Positions 1 to 9,353 of a stretch of DNA of 64,000 nt are shown piece after piece. The position numbers were made by a program, and so were the translations under genes. The notes below the pieces were generated by a model that saw only the letters and a list, made by a program, of their open reading frames with translations, had not been told where the DNA came from and did no database searches. The stretch is from NCBI GenBank assembly GCA_000024525.1, contig CP001769.1, positions 2,528,001 through 2,592,000 of the forward strand, written 5' to 3'. The first letter of the stretch is position 1, and each line of letters begins with the position of its first letter. Origin of the DNA: Spirosoma linguale DSM 74. GTDB lineage: Bacteria; Bacteroidota; Bacteroidia; Cytophagales; Spirosomataceae.

Positions 1-429
1 TTGACATCCCCAAAGGAGGGCTGCTGCCAGCAAAAAACCAATAAATTTCATATACAGACAGTTTTATTTTAATAGAACAGACCCCGTCTCTGCTCTCATG
101 GTTGCAACACTTCTGTATACAATCTCTATATTGGAGGCACAGCGATAAGTCTATTCTAGTAGCATACAGACTGTTGGCTGCTTTTATCCTGAATATAAAT
201 CACCATTGCCCGGCCTCGGCCAGTAGTGGGTTTGCCGCCCGTTTTCGGCGTTGTTCTAATGGAAAAGAGGACTGTCTGTATGGCAATCTCCCTAATGAAA
301 GCGGTGTTTTCGATAAATTCTACATCTGACTGTTGAAACCAGTCCCTGGCTCCTTTTTCAACGGCCGCTCGACCGACGATGACATTTTTGCCGCCAAAAT
401 ACTTGATCACCTGGGGGCTATGCAATTGC
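1..429. other. Left edge, no supportable gene
   Basis: Open frames exist on both strands here but none shows a recognisable domain. The stretch just before the kinase relic probably once held the kinase N-terminus, since the downstream frame enters in the middle of a membrane domain. I see no promoter or RNA gene. Confidence 0.4.
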
Positions 430-1375
430 CCGCAGGCATTAGCCGTCTATCTCAATTTATACTACCTGATTCCGAAGTATCTGGCAAAAGTCGATTTATC
501 CTCTACATGGCTTACTTGATCGGATGTATAGGCGCGACTTCGCTACTGCTGGTTGCTGGTTATTATGCCAGCGCTTGGCTAACGGGGAAGACCCTGGATC
601 ACCTATTCGGTGGAGACTCCGAGCCAGGCCGATTTTCCACTTCTTTGCCACGGCCCTTCCCTCGACAATCGCCAGCATGACGCTGGCCATGAGTATCTAT
701 TTAACTAAGAATTGGATTCAAACCCGGCAACACCAACAACTCCTGGAAACAGAAAAGCTGGAAACCGAACTGAAATTTCTCCGACATCAGTTTAATCCTC
801 ACTTCCTCTTCAACACCATCAATTCGATCTTTTTTCTGATTCACAAAAATCCTAACCAGGCTTCAGCTTCGCTGGCCAACTTCTCCGAATTGCTGCGGTA
901 TCAATTGTACGAATGCAATGACCCGCAAATTCCTCTGAATAAAGGGATTGCTTACCTGGAAAACTTTATTGACTTGAAAAAGCTTCGTCAGAACAGGAAC
1001 GTAACGGTAACAATGGCGATTGAAACCGTTTATACCCCTCAAGTGGCGATAGCGCCTTTCATTCTGATGCCCTTCGTCGAAAACGCCTTTAAGCATGTGT
1101 CTAAATATAGCGACCGGCCTAACTGGATTACCATCCACTTGCAGGTAGAGGGGGCATATTTGCGGTTTGTAGTAGCAAACAGCTTTGCTCTGGATACCAC
1201 CTATGAATTCATTCACTACGGCGGCATTGGCTTAAGCAATGTGCAACGACGGCTCGATTTACTGTATCCAGCCCGCTACCAATTAAGGATTCAGCCAGAA
1301 GTAGATCAATTTAGGATAACCTTAGAGATCGGGCTTGACGATCTTGTATTAAGCCCCGTTAAACAATTTGCTTAA
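430..1375 (+). pseudogene. LytS-type sensor histidine kinase, frameshifted relic
   Basis: This is a relic of a Bacteroidota LytS/YehU-type membrane histidine kinase. Its kinase module is intact in one frame from about 640 on: the His-box FNPHFLFNTINSIFFLI (about 790-840) and an ATP-binding region with FVENAFKH and GGIGLSNVQRRL. The upstream membrane part is spread over three frames. VYLNLYYLIPKYLA (about 442-485) lies in one frame, AYLIGCIGATSLLLVAGYY (about 512-566) in a second, and FHFFATALPSTIAS in the third. The first break falls in the A-run near 486-489, where one extra A would restore the frame; the second lies near 605-640. No start codon is visible. The partner regulator begins 13 bp downstream and also carries an inactivating change. 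Sequencing error in homopolymers is an alternative for the kinase. Confidence 0.75.
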
Positions 1376-1388
1376 TTGATACACGGCT

Positions 1389-2144
1389 ATGATCAACTGT
1401 GTGATTATTGATGACGAACCTTTGGCTCGTGAAGGTCTAGCCAGTTACGTCGGCGAGGTTGACTTTTTAAGTTTGGTTGGTACGGGCGAAAATCCGCTTG
1501 AATTGATGGACTTACTGGACCAAACTAGGGCAGATCTAATCTTTTTGGACATTCAGATGCCTAAAATGAGTTGGATCGATTTTTAAAAAATCACCCATAA
1601 TCCCCCTTTGGTCATCCTCACAACCGCCTATCCCAATTATGCGTTGGAAGGCTTCCAGTTAAACGTATTTGACTATCTGCTCAAACCTATTACGTTTGAT
1701 CGGTTTGTCCAGTCGGCTAACAAAGCCAAAGACTATCACCGACTACTCCATCAATCGATGTCCGTAAGTTCGCCAAAAGCGGAAGTAGAAGCCGATTACT
1801 TTTTCATTAAATGCGACCTTAAATATGAAAAGCTCTTTTTTGAGGATATTTTGTACATCGAGGGGATGCAGAATTATGTGACCATTTTTACCTCTAAAAG
1901 GAAGTATATAACCCTGTTAACACTAAAAGCCTTAGTGCAGTATTTGAGTAGTCCCACCTTTATCCGCGGCCATAAGTCCTATCTTGTTTCCTCTAGCAAA
2001 ATTAAAGGGATTGATGGAAATGAAATTATTATCCAATCCCATCGTATTCCTATTAGCCGGAACTACCGAGATCAGGTGTTAGCGACCGTAGTATCGAATA
2101 GACTGTTAAAAAATAATAGATCAGTTCTGGTTCGAGGCTTGTAG
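1389..2144 (+). pseudogene. LytTR-family response regulator with internal stop
   Basis: This is a response regulator of the LytTR class, partner of the kinase just upstream. The receiver domain starts with the acidic pocket IIDDEPLAREG, and the phosphoacceptor is Asp54 in FLDIQMPKM. Then a TAA at 1584-1586 interrupts the frame. The same frame continues without a break through LVILTTAYPNYALEGFQ, the conserved lysine turn FDYLLKPITFDRFV, and a LytTR DNA-binding domain (FIKCDLKYEKLFFEDILYIEG ... SYLVSSSKI ... IPISRNYRD). A TTA leucine codon (expected DFLK) changed to TAA would explain the stop in one substitution. As read, only a 65-residue receiver stub is made; a separate downstream fragment could start at 1608. 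The gene is probably non-functional, like its kinase. Confidence 0.8.
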
Positions 2145-2199
2145 AAGAATGTTAAGGAAATGAAAAACGCCAAAAAAATATAGTGACTACCCTCTTAGT

Positions 2200-3010
2200 A
2201 GGCTTCACACCCAGAGGTTGGGCGGCTCCGCCTTCGCCCCGGATGCGTCCGCCGGTTTGGTGCAGCACGACCAACAGCCGGTCGCGTTCGAGCGATAACT
2301 TTTCCTGTTTGATGCTGCCTATCGTTTGTTGGCCAACGCTGTTTGGGTCAGCAGGTATCGGTGGGGCCATCGTTGATGATGACCGACTGCTGCACCACGT
2401 TTTCCAACTCCCGGATATTGCCCGGCCAGTGGTAGTGCATCAGTACCGACAGGGCGTTGTTGGCAATACCCCGAAACGGCTTACCCATCTGGCGGCAAAA
2501 CTTCCGGGCAAAATACATGGCCAGCAGTGGTATGTCGTCCCGGCGGTCGCGCAGCGGGGGCAGGTGAATGGGAAATACGCTCAGACGGTAAAACAGATCA
2601 AGCCGAAAACGGCCATCAGCCACTTCTTTTTCCAGATCGCGGTTGTTGACGACAATAATGCGGACATCGGTTTTGAGTAGTTTGTTGGGGCCTAACCGTT
2701 CGTACTCTTTTTCCTGCAATACGCGCAGCAATTTGGGTTGCAGTTCCAGCGGAATTTCGCCGATTTCGTCCAGAAACAGGGTGCCACCATTGGCCAATTC
2801 AAACTTGCCGATACGTTTATCGATGGCCCCCGTGAAGGCTACACGCTCGTGGCCGAATAGTTCCGACTCGATCAGGGTGGCCGACAGGGTGGCACAGTTC
2901 AGCTTGACCAGTACCTTGTCTTTGCGTGGAGAGCGGTTGTGCAGGGCGCGGGCAATGAGTTCTTTCCCCGTACCGCTTTCGCCGATAAACAACTCGTTGC
3001 TTCGCTGCAA
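2200..3010 (-). pseudogene. Sigma-54 activator AAA+ core, truncated relic
   Basis: This is a relic of an NtrC/FhlA-type sigma-54-dependent activator. Reading the minus strand from 3010, the Walker A GESGTGKE, the ELFGHE segment followed by AFTGA (sigma-54 contact loop, here [10 protein letters not shown] instead of the usual GHEKGAFTGA), Walker [12 protein letters not shown], and the sensor region [14 protein letters not shown] are all clear. Near 2355 the frame shifts. The following frame carries the Fis-type helix-turn-helix start TGGRIRGEGGAAQPLGVKPT, after which similarity stops abruptly at about 2200. The N-terminal sensory region and the end of the DNA-binding helix are both missing, so no working regulator is expected. 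Nothing nearby suggests its former target. Confidence 0.8.
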
Positions 3011-4154
3011 GCTCTTTTAGGAGATGCGTATCGTGTTCATTATCCGTGTCTCAGTCTGGCCCTGAGCTAAAACCGGTCGAATTGTTCTGAGCAAATTAAA
3101 AAAAAATAAGTGTGTCTGTCATTACAGAACCTGGTGCAAGCCGTTCGGGAGCAACTCAACATCTTCGAAAAAGAGCGGAAACTGATGCAGGCCATCTTCA
3201 GTAAAAACGTATTGGCCTCTTTATGGATTAATTCACGCATAAATAATAAACTGCCCTTAATACTGACTTAAAATAACTGTTTTCATTTTTCATTTATCAA
3301 TGGGTGATACACTCAATTCACTTTACTATAAAAATTATTTATCTGTTTTCATTAATTGTAATAAACCAAGCCTATAAACTAATTACCCATATTACTTGTA
3401 GCGAAGCCCGATCGTTGCACTGAAATAGTGTAGAAAATAAATTATAGTCTGTGCTTTCAGTTGTCTCTTCAACCAATTTACCTCCCTCCACAATAGTAGA
3501 TAAATAAATCAGTGGTACTTGAATGGAAGATATTCGTCGACATACTCCGATCTGGAGAATGTGAAAACAGGTTTATATCGGAAAACTTTGTGCTGAAAGT
3601 TAACGCTCGCTAAGAAGTGATCGGTTGTTACAAGCTATATATATTTTATCAAAAACCCACCATTTGGCTTAAAAAGGCATTTTTAATGACTCATGTAACA
3701 TGGCCAATTGAATCTGTAACACGGGCTTAGTACTTATTGCACTATGCTAATATATTTTTGACCTCGGTTAGCGAATGAGGTAGGCAACAGAGTGAATAAA
3801 ATAAGCTAATAAGGAGATATTATTAAATAATACCACTTCAGCCTAGCTCAAAAACTTCAACTACAGATAGCCTTTATGATTAATACGAAGCAAAAGGAAT
3901 CTATTAGACACGGCTAATCAGAATACACTGAAATGTCAAGTTAAGAGCAATAAAAATTCTTACAGGCACATAAAGAAAAAATCCTGACTCGTCAAATTTT
4001 TAACTATATAAACTTCCTAAACCTTTATCTACTTTATGAAAACATCCGTGGATCAGAATGCATTTATCGGAAAGAGAAAATGCAAAAAAGTAAAACGAAT
4101 ACAGTTAATCCAAACTGTGTGTTTTTATCATTAATGTGACTCAACGAAAGCGAA
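3011..4154. other. Long AT-rich non-coding stretch ahead of the xylan locus
   Basis: This 1.1-kb stretch has no convincing gene. A short coding-like patch at about 3122-3225 (plus strand, reads LQNLVQAVREQLNIFEKE in one frame) may be another relic. The rest is AT-rich and stop-dense, and presumably contains the promoter and upstream control region of the SusC operon. I could not assign a promoter with confidence. Confidence 0.4.
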
Positions 4155-7100
4155 ATGGTTAGAACTATACCTGGCTCAGGCCGATTTGCCAAAAGCGGAA
4201 TGAACGTTACCCGATTTGTCGGATTTTGGATTGTGTGGACATGCTTTTTATTAAGCAGTCAACCAGTTTTAGCGCAGGAAAGCCATACCGTAAAAGGATT
4301 GGTACTCGACGAAAACCAGAAACCGCTATTTGGTGCCTATGTGATCCTGAAGAACACAACAACCGGCACGACAACGGATGTCAATGGAGAATTTGCCCTG
4401 AAAGTACCCGCCGGTAAGCAAACGCTGGCCATCTCTTATCTTGGGTCGAAGCCACAGGACATTACGGTGGAAAAGGGGGGGAATGTTAAGGTTGTACTCT
4501 CGGGCGGTGATATTACCCTGGGCGAGACAGTCGTGGTGGGCTATGCGCAGCAAAAAAAGCAAAGCGTTGTGGGAGCCATCTCACAAACCACCGGGAAAGT
4601 ACTCGAACGAGCCGGTGGCGTATATAGTGTAGGGTCAGCACTGACCGGTAATGTGCCGGGGGTGATTACTACCTCCAGCACAGGCATGCCCGGCGAAGAA
4701 GATCCCCGCATTCTGATTCGGGGGTTAAGCTCCTGGAACAACAGCTCTCCGCTCATTCTGGTCGATGGGATCGAACGCCCCATGAACAGCGTTGACATTT
4801 CCTCGATCGAAACGATTTCTGTACTGAAAGATGCGTCCGCAACGGCTGTATTTGGCGTGAAGGGTGCCAACGGCGTTATTCTGATCACCACTAAACGGGG
4901 TAAGGAAGGTAAAGCGAACATCAGCATACGGGCCGACTACACCCTAAAGGCACCCTCTACCCTACCCAACAAGTATGACGCCTACGATGCCCGACGCATC
5001 CGTAACCAGGTCATCGAAAACGAATTAGGGCTGGAGTCGGCAGGCTGGGCAACCTACACGCCCTACGATATTCTAACGAAATACCGCAACCCGGCCAACC
5101 TGGCCGAAGCCGAGCGCTACCCGAACGTAAATTGGGCCAAAGAGATGTTCAAGCCGGTTACCCAAACGTATAGCGCCAACCTCAACGTATCGGGAGGAAC
5201 GTCGTTCGTCAAGTATTTCGCATCGGCCGACTTTCTGATGGATGGCGACATTTTTAAAGAGTGGGATAACAACCGGGGGTATCAGGCGGGCTACGGATTC
5301 AACCGGATCAACGTACGGACAAACCTTGATTTTCAGCTGACACCCACGACGTTGCTGGTCACCAACCTGTCCAGCTCAAACGGGGTCAAAAAGAGTCCCT
5401 GGGGGGCTACCGGTGGCGAATACGATATGTGGCAAGGTGCCTATGGCGTAGCGCCTGATGCCATGCTGCCCCGCTATTCCGACGGTACCTGGGGCTATTA
5501 TGCGCAGGACCCCGTGGCGGCTACCAACTCCATTCTGAATCTGGCCCGCAGTGGTATCATGAAGCGAACCACGAGCCGGATCACCACGGATTTTACGCTG
5601 AATCAGGATTTGAAATCAATTGCGAAAGGCCTAAGTACATCGGGCACCATTTCGTGGGATAATAGCTTTGTGGAGAGCCAACGCGGCATCAACGACCTCT
5701 ACAATGATCCGCAGACGAAGTGGATCGACCCCGCTACGGGGGAGTCGCGCTACCGGTTTACGTATGATGCCGCTAATATGTTCGACTTCCAGGAGGCTAT
5801 CCGCTGGGCACCACAGGCGGGTACAATGGATAACGGAGCGACTTATCGGCGATTATTTTACCAGCTCAAACTGAATTACAACAGGACCTGGAATAAGCAC
5901 ACGGGCTCGGCTATGGGGCTGTTCAGCCGCGAAGACCGGGCGTCGGGCAGCGAGATTCCCAATTATCGGGAAGACTGGGTGTTCCGTACCACCTACGATT
6001 ATGCCGGTAAGTACTTCGCCGAAGTCAACGGGGCCTATAACGGTTCCGAAAAGTTTGGTAAAGACAACCGCTTTCACTTTTTCTCGTCGGGTGCGGTGGG
6101 CTGGCTGCTATCGGAAGAGGCATTTTTCAAGCGGGCCAAGTTTCTGGATCTGCTCAAGCTGCGGGTGTCCTACGGAAAGATCGGTGATGACAACATCAAC
6201 CAGCGATGGCTCTATATGACTCAGTGGGGATATGACGGCCAGGCAAAAATAGGCGAGAACAACTCGGATGTCAGCCCCTATGTCTGGTATCGGGAGTCCT
6301 CGGTGGGTAACCCGTCGGTACACTGGGAAACGGTAACGAAAACGAACCTGGGAGCCGATTTCTCCCTGTTCAACGGGACTATTTCGGGTAGTGCGGATTA
6401 CTTCAACGACTACCGCACGGATATTCTCATTGCTGGTGGGTCGCGGGCTATTCCGTCTTACTATGGCACCAATGCCCCCGTTGCCAACCTGGGTAAAGTG
6501 CGGGTGAAAGGCTATGAGCTGGAAGTAAAGGTAAACCATCAGCTGACCAACGGCATCCGGCTCTGGGCCAACGCAAACATGACCCATGCCAAAGACCGGA
6601 TCATTGAAGCGGATAACCCAAGCCTGCTGCCCGACTACCGCAAGAGCGAGGGCAAGCAGATCGGACAGACCTATTCGTACGTTAGCCACGGCTACTACAA
6701 CAACTGGGATGAGCTGTATGGCAGCACCGAACAGAACACCAACGACCGGCAAAAGCTGCCGGGTAACTTCCAGATCGTTGATTATAACGGCGATGGCAAG
6801 ATCGACACTTACGACAATATCCCATATGGTTTCCCCGAGCGTCCGCAGAATACTTACAACGGTACGGTTGGTTTTGAGTGGAAAGGATTCAGCGCCTTCG
6901 CGCAGTTTTATGGCGTCAATAACGTAACCCGTCAGGTGGTGTTCACCAGCTTTGGCTCCCGAATGAACACTGTTTATAACCAGGGCGAGTACTGGACGAA
7001 AGACAATCCAACGGCGAATTCACCTCTGCCCCGTCTGATGACGGCCACCGACCCATCGACCTACGGCAACTTCTATATGTACGATGGCTCCTACGTGCGC

Positions 7101-7316
7101 CTGAAGAACGCCGAGGTCGCCTACACCTTCAACCGGGGCTGGATCGAACGGTTCGGGCTGCGCACGCTGCGAATCTACGCCAACGGGAACAACCTCTGGC
7201 TCTGGACCAAAATGCCCGACGACCGCGAATCGAATTTCGCGGGTACGGGCTGGGCCGCCCAGGGCGCTTACCCGACAGTGAAGCGGTACAATTTCGGCAT
7301 CAACATTACCCTGTAA
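4155..7316 (+). CDS. SusC/RagA-type TonB-linked outer-membrane transporter (first copy)
   Basis: This is a TonB-dependent outer-membrane importer of the SusC family, 1053 residues, normal for the family. A signal peptide ends near VLAQ (about residue 40); the second methionine (Met17, MNVTRFVGFW) could be the true start. A CarboxypepD_reg-like beta-sandwich follows (VKGLVLDENQKPLFGAYV, about 46-130). Next come the TonB-box-like ETVVVGYAQQKK, the plug (about 150-260, with IRGLSSW, PLILVDGIERP and ANGVILITTKRG), and a long beta-barrel ending in YNFGINITL. It is followed 14 bp later by its SusD partner. Together they would bind and import oligosaccharides, here probably xylan fragments, as inferred from the GH10 and GH43 genes downstream. 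It is the first gene of the operon. Confidence 0.95.
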   Translation: MVRTIPGSGRFAKSGMNVTRFVGFWIVWTCFLLSSQPVLAQESHTVKGLVLDENQKPLFGAYVILKNTTTGTTTDVNGEFALKVPAGKQTLAISYLGSKPQDITVEKGGNVKVVLSGGDITLGETVVVGYAQQKKQSVVGAISQTTGKVLERAGGVYSVGSALTGNVPGVITTSSTGMPGEEDPRILIRGLSSWNNSSPLILVDGIERPMNSVDISSIETISVLKDASATAVFGVKGANGVILITTKRGKEGKANISIRADYTLKAPSTLPNKYDAYDARRIRNQVIENELGLESAGWATYTPYDILTKYRNPANLAEAERYPNVNWAKEMFKPVTQTYSANLNVSGGTSFVKYFASADFLMDGDIFKEWDNNRGYQAGYGFNRINVRTNLDFQLTPTTLLVTNLSSSNGVKKSPWGATGGEYDMWQGAYGVAPDAMLPRYSDGTWGYYAQDPVAATNSILNLARSGIMKRTTSRITTDFTLNQDLKSIAKGLSTSGTISWDNSFVESQRGINDLYNDPQTKWIDPATGESRYRFTYDAANMFDFQEAIRWAPQAGTMDNGATYRRLFYQLKLNYNRTWNKHTGSAMGLFSREDRASGSEIPNYREDWVFRTTYDYAGKYFAEVNGAYNGSEKFGKDNRFHFFSSGAVGWLLSEEAFFKRAKFLDLLKLRVSYGKIGDDNINQRWLYMTQWGYDGQAKIGENNSDVSPYVWYRESSVGNPSVHWETVTKTNLGADFSLFNGTISGSADYFNDYRTDILIAGGSRAIPSYYGTNAPVANLGKVRVKGYELEVKVNHQLTNGIRLWANANMTHAKDRIIEADNPSLLPDYRKSEGKQIGQTYSYVSHGYYNNWDELYGSTEQNTNDRQKLPGNFQIVDYNGDGKIDTYDNIPYGFPERPQNTYNGTVGFEWKGFSAFAQFYGVNNVTRQVVFTSFGSRMNTVYNQGEYWTKDNPTANSPLPRLMTATDPSTYGNFYMYDGSYVRLKNAEVAYTFNRGWIERFGLRTLRIYANGNNLWLWTKMPDDRESNFAGTGWAAQGAYPTVKRYNFGINITL

Positions 7317-7330
7317 TACTCAGCTGACAA

Positions 7331-9184
7331 ATGAAACTATTTAGAAAAACGATTAGCTGGTTCGGATTGGCAGCAATGCTCTTTATGCTGCCATCGTGCA
7401 GCGAATATCTGGACAGACAGAATCAGTCAACGGTTTCACCAACCGATGCCTTCAAAAACTTTGTCAATTTTCAGGGCTTCGTGGAGGAGCTGTACTATTG
7501 CATTCCCGAAACGTCGAAGTTCTACTGGCAAAACTCGTTCAACTGGGGCGAAGACGAAATCATTGTGGCGGGTGCTACCTGGTTTTACGGCTACAAGATC
7601 GACAACGGTGATTTTTGGGGCTGGCAGCGCGAAAACGACGGCTGGGGCTCGGGCTGGATGGACGGCCCCGGCAGTACCCTCGACCGCGGAAACCGCTTCA
7701 ACAAACGGTTTTGGCCGCTGGCCTGGTACGGAATCCGGAAAGCCAACATGGGGCTTGAAAACATTGACCGGCTCACGGATGCAACACAGGAAGAGAAAAA
7801 TTTAATTAAAGGGCAGATGCTCTTTTTTCGGGGCTGGTTTCACTTCCAGCTGATGACCTATTTCGGCGGGCTGCCTTACATCGACAAGGTATTGCCAGCC
7901 GATCAAAAGCTCGACCTGCCCCGCCTGACGTATCAGGAAACGGCGCTCCGGGCGGCTGAAGATTTCAAGGCCGCTGCCGAACTGCTGCCCATCAACTGGG
8001 ACGAAACCGACGCGGGCAAACGCACACTTGGCAAAAATCAGCTGCGCATCAACAAGATCATGGCGTTGGGGTATCTCGGTAAAAACTACCTCTATGCCGC
8101 CAGTCCGCTGATGAACTGGGCGTCAACCGGTAGCAAAACGTATGATGCTGAGTTGTGCAAAAAGTCGGCGGAGGCTTTTGCTACGCTGCTCCAGATGAGC
8201 GAGACGGGCAAGACGGCCCACAAGCTGGCGAATTTCTCGGAGATGTCGAGCGTGTACTACACCCTGAATCAGGGCATGCGCATTCCCGGATTCCCGGAAG
8301 CCATCATGCAGTCGCCTGCCTACGATGGCGGTGCTACCCGCTGGGGCCTCAACGAGCAGTATGTTGCCGGGGTGTTGTTCAACGGGGGGAGCGTCTGCTT
8401 CTCGCCAACGGCCAACTACGTCAACTATTACGGCATGGCCAACGGTCTCCCCATCAAGAATGCCGAGCAGGCGGATTCGGAGTCTGGATATGACCCTACC
8501 GATCCGTGGAAAGGCCGCGACCCCCGTTTTTACAAAGACATTATCTACGACGGCGTAAAAATGATCCAGGGTATTTCGGCCACCCGCGAAGCGCACCGCT
8601 ATGCCAATCTGTATACCAAAGGCAGCTATCGCGACGAGAACAACGGCAGCCGAACGGGTTACCTGAACGGCAAATTCATTCCCCGGACCACGAACTACGA
8701 CGATAACGGCCACAACCAGTCGCACTTTATTCACCTGAGTTACATGCGCCTGGCCGATGTATACCTGATGTATGCCGAAGCGGCTTTGCATGGGTACGGG
8801 TCGCCAGCGGGAGGCTTTCCGGGCTACATTTCGGCTCAGGAGGCCGTCAATAAAATCCGTCGCCGGGCGGGGGTTGCCGATGTAAACGCCAAGTTCCTGG
8901 GGTCGAAGGACGCTTTCATGGGTGAGCTTATTCGGGAACGCGCCGTCGAGCTGGCTTTCGAAGGGCACCGTTTCAACGACCTGCGTCGTTGGCTGTTGCT
9001 GACGGAGCGGCCGTATACGCTGAAAACCGCCCACGATTTTGATCGGGCACCCGGCGGGAAGGTAGCCAACCTGAAAGAGCGCGTTATTCTGGAGCGTCGT
9101 TTCAACAGCAAGCACTACTGGCTACCCCTCAAGGTCGTCGATGTAAGCATGTATCTGGCTTTTCCTCAAAATCCAGGCTGGTAA
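7331..9184 (+). CDS. SusD/RagB-type surface glycan-binding lipoprotein (first copy)
   Basis: This is a 617-residue SusD-family lipoprotein that forms the lid of the SusC transporter and binds glycan on the cell surface. The signal peptide ends in a lipobox (LFMLPSC, Cys about residue 23). The SusD-like N-terminal TPR region includes WPLAWYGIRKANMGLENI and GQMLFFRGWFHFQLM. The C-terminal RagB/SusD domain has the family hallmarks YMRLADVYLMYAEAAL, AVNKIRRRAGV and ERAVELAFEGHRFNDLRRW. It lies 14 bp after SusC1. Family membership is certain; the xylan ligand is inferred from neighbours. Confidence 0.95.
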   Translation: MKLFRKTISWFGLAAMLFMLPSCSEYLDRQNQSTVSPTDAFKNFVNFQGFVEELYYCIPETSKFYWQNSFNWGEDEIIVAGATWFYGYKIDNGDFWGWQRENDGWGSGWMDGPGSTLDRGNRFNKRFWPLAWYGIRKANMGLENIDRLTDATQEEKNLIKGQMLFFRGWFHFQLMTYFGGLPYIDKVLPADQKLDLPRLTYQETALRAAEDFKAAAELLPINWDETDAGKRTLGKNQLRINKIMALGYLGKNYLYAASPLMNWASTGSKTYDAELCKKSAEAFATLLQMSETGKTAHKLANFSEMSSVYYTLNQGMRIPGFPEAIMQSPAYDGGATRWGLNEQYVAGVLFNGGSVCFSPTANYVNYYGMANGLPIKNAEQADSESGYDPTDPWKGRDPRFYKDIIYDGVKMIQGISATREAHRYANLYTKGSYRDENNGSRTGYLNGKFIPRTTNYDDNGHNQSHFIHLSYMRLADVYLMYAEAALHGYGSPAGGFPGYISAQEAVNKIRRRAGVADVNAKFLGSKDAFMGELIRERAVELAFEGHRFNDLRRWLLLTERPYTLKTAHDFDRAPGGKVANLKERVILERRFNSKHYWLPLKVVDVSMYLAFPQNPGW

Positions 9185-9277
9185 ACCGAAGGCTTGATCG
9201 CCTGATTGTCGAAAACTTTTCTAAGACGAGCCTAACCGCCGAACGTCTTCTGCGTGCTTCCTAAACGGTAGCACCCC

Positions 9278-9313
9278 GGGCCCTGCCATGTCTGCAAGCA
9301 CGCATGGCGGCCC
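9278..9313 (+). promoter_or_regulatory. Imperfect hairpin between the two SusCD pairs
   Basis: In the 169-bp gap between SusD1 and SusC2, GGGCC plus GCCATG pairs with CATGGC plus GGCCC across a 12-nt loop, with a small internal mismatch. No T-run follows, so it is not a classical terminator. It could attenuate transcription or stabilise mRNA within the operon. This is seen in the sequence only; function is unknown. Confidence 0.4.
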
Positions 9314-9353
9314 TTTCAGCAGGTGATGTAGGTCTGGTTATCAAATCAGAACC

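Noticed and set aside
156..425. Minus-strand 89-codon open frame at the left edge
   Set aside because: No recognisable domain, and it overlaps on the opposite strand DNA that looks like the lost front of the LytS kinase. No support beyond being open.
2183..2680. 165-codon plus-strand frame opposite the sigma-54 activator relic
   Set aside because: The minus-strand reading has clear AAA+ motifs; the plus frame has none.
6108..6752. 214-codon minus-strand frame opposite SusC1
   Set aside because: Antisense shadow of a certain SusC gene; composition follows the other strand.
8123..9115. Long minus-strand open frame (330 codons) opposite SusD1
   Set aside because: A shadow of the GC-rich coding strand of a clear SusD gene, with no domain features of its own.
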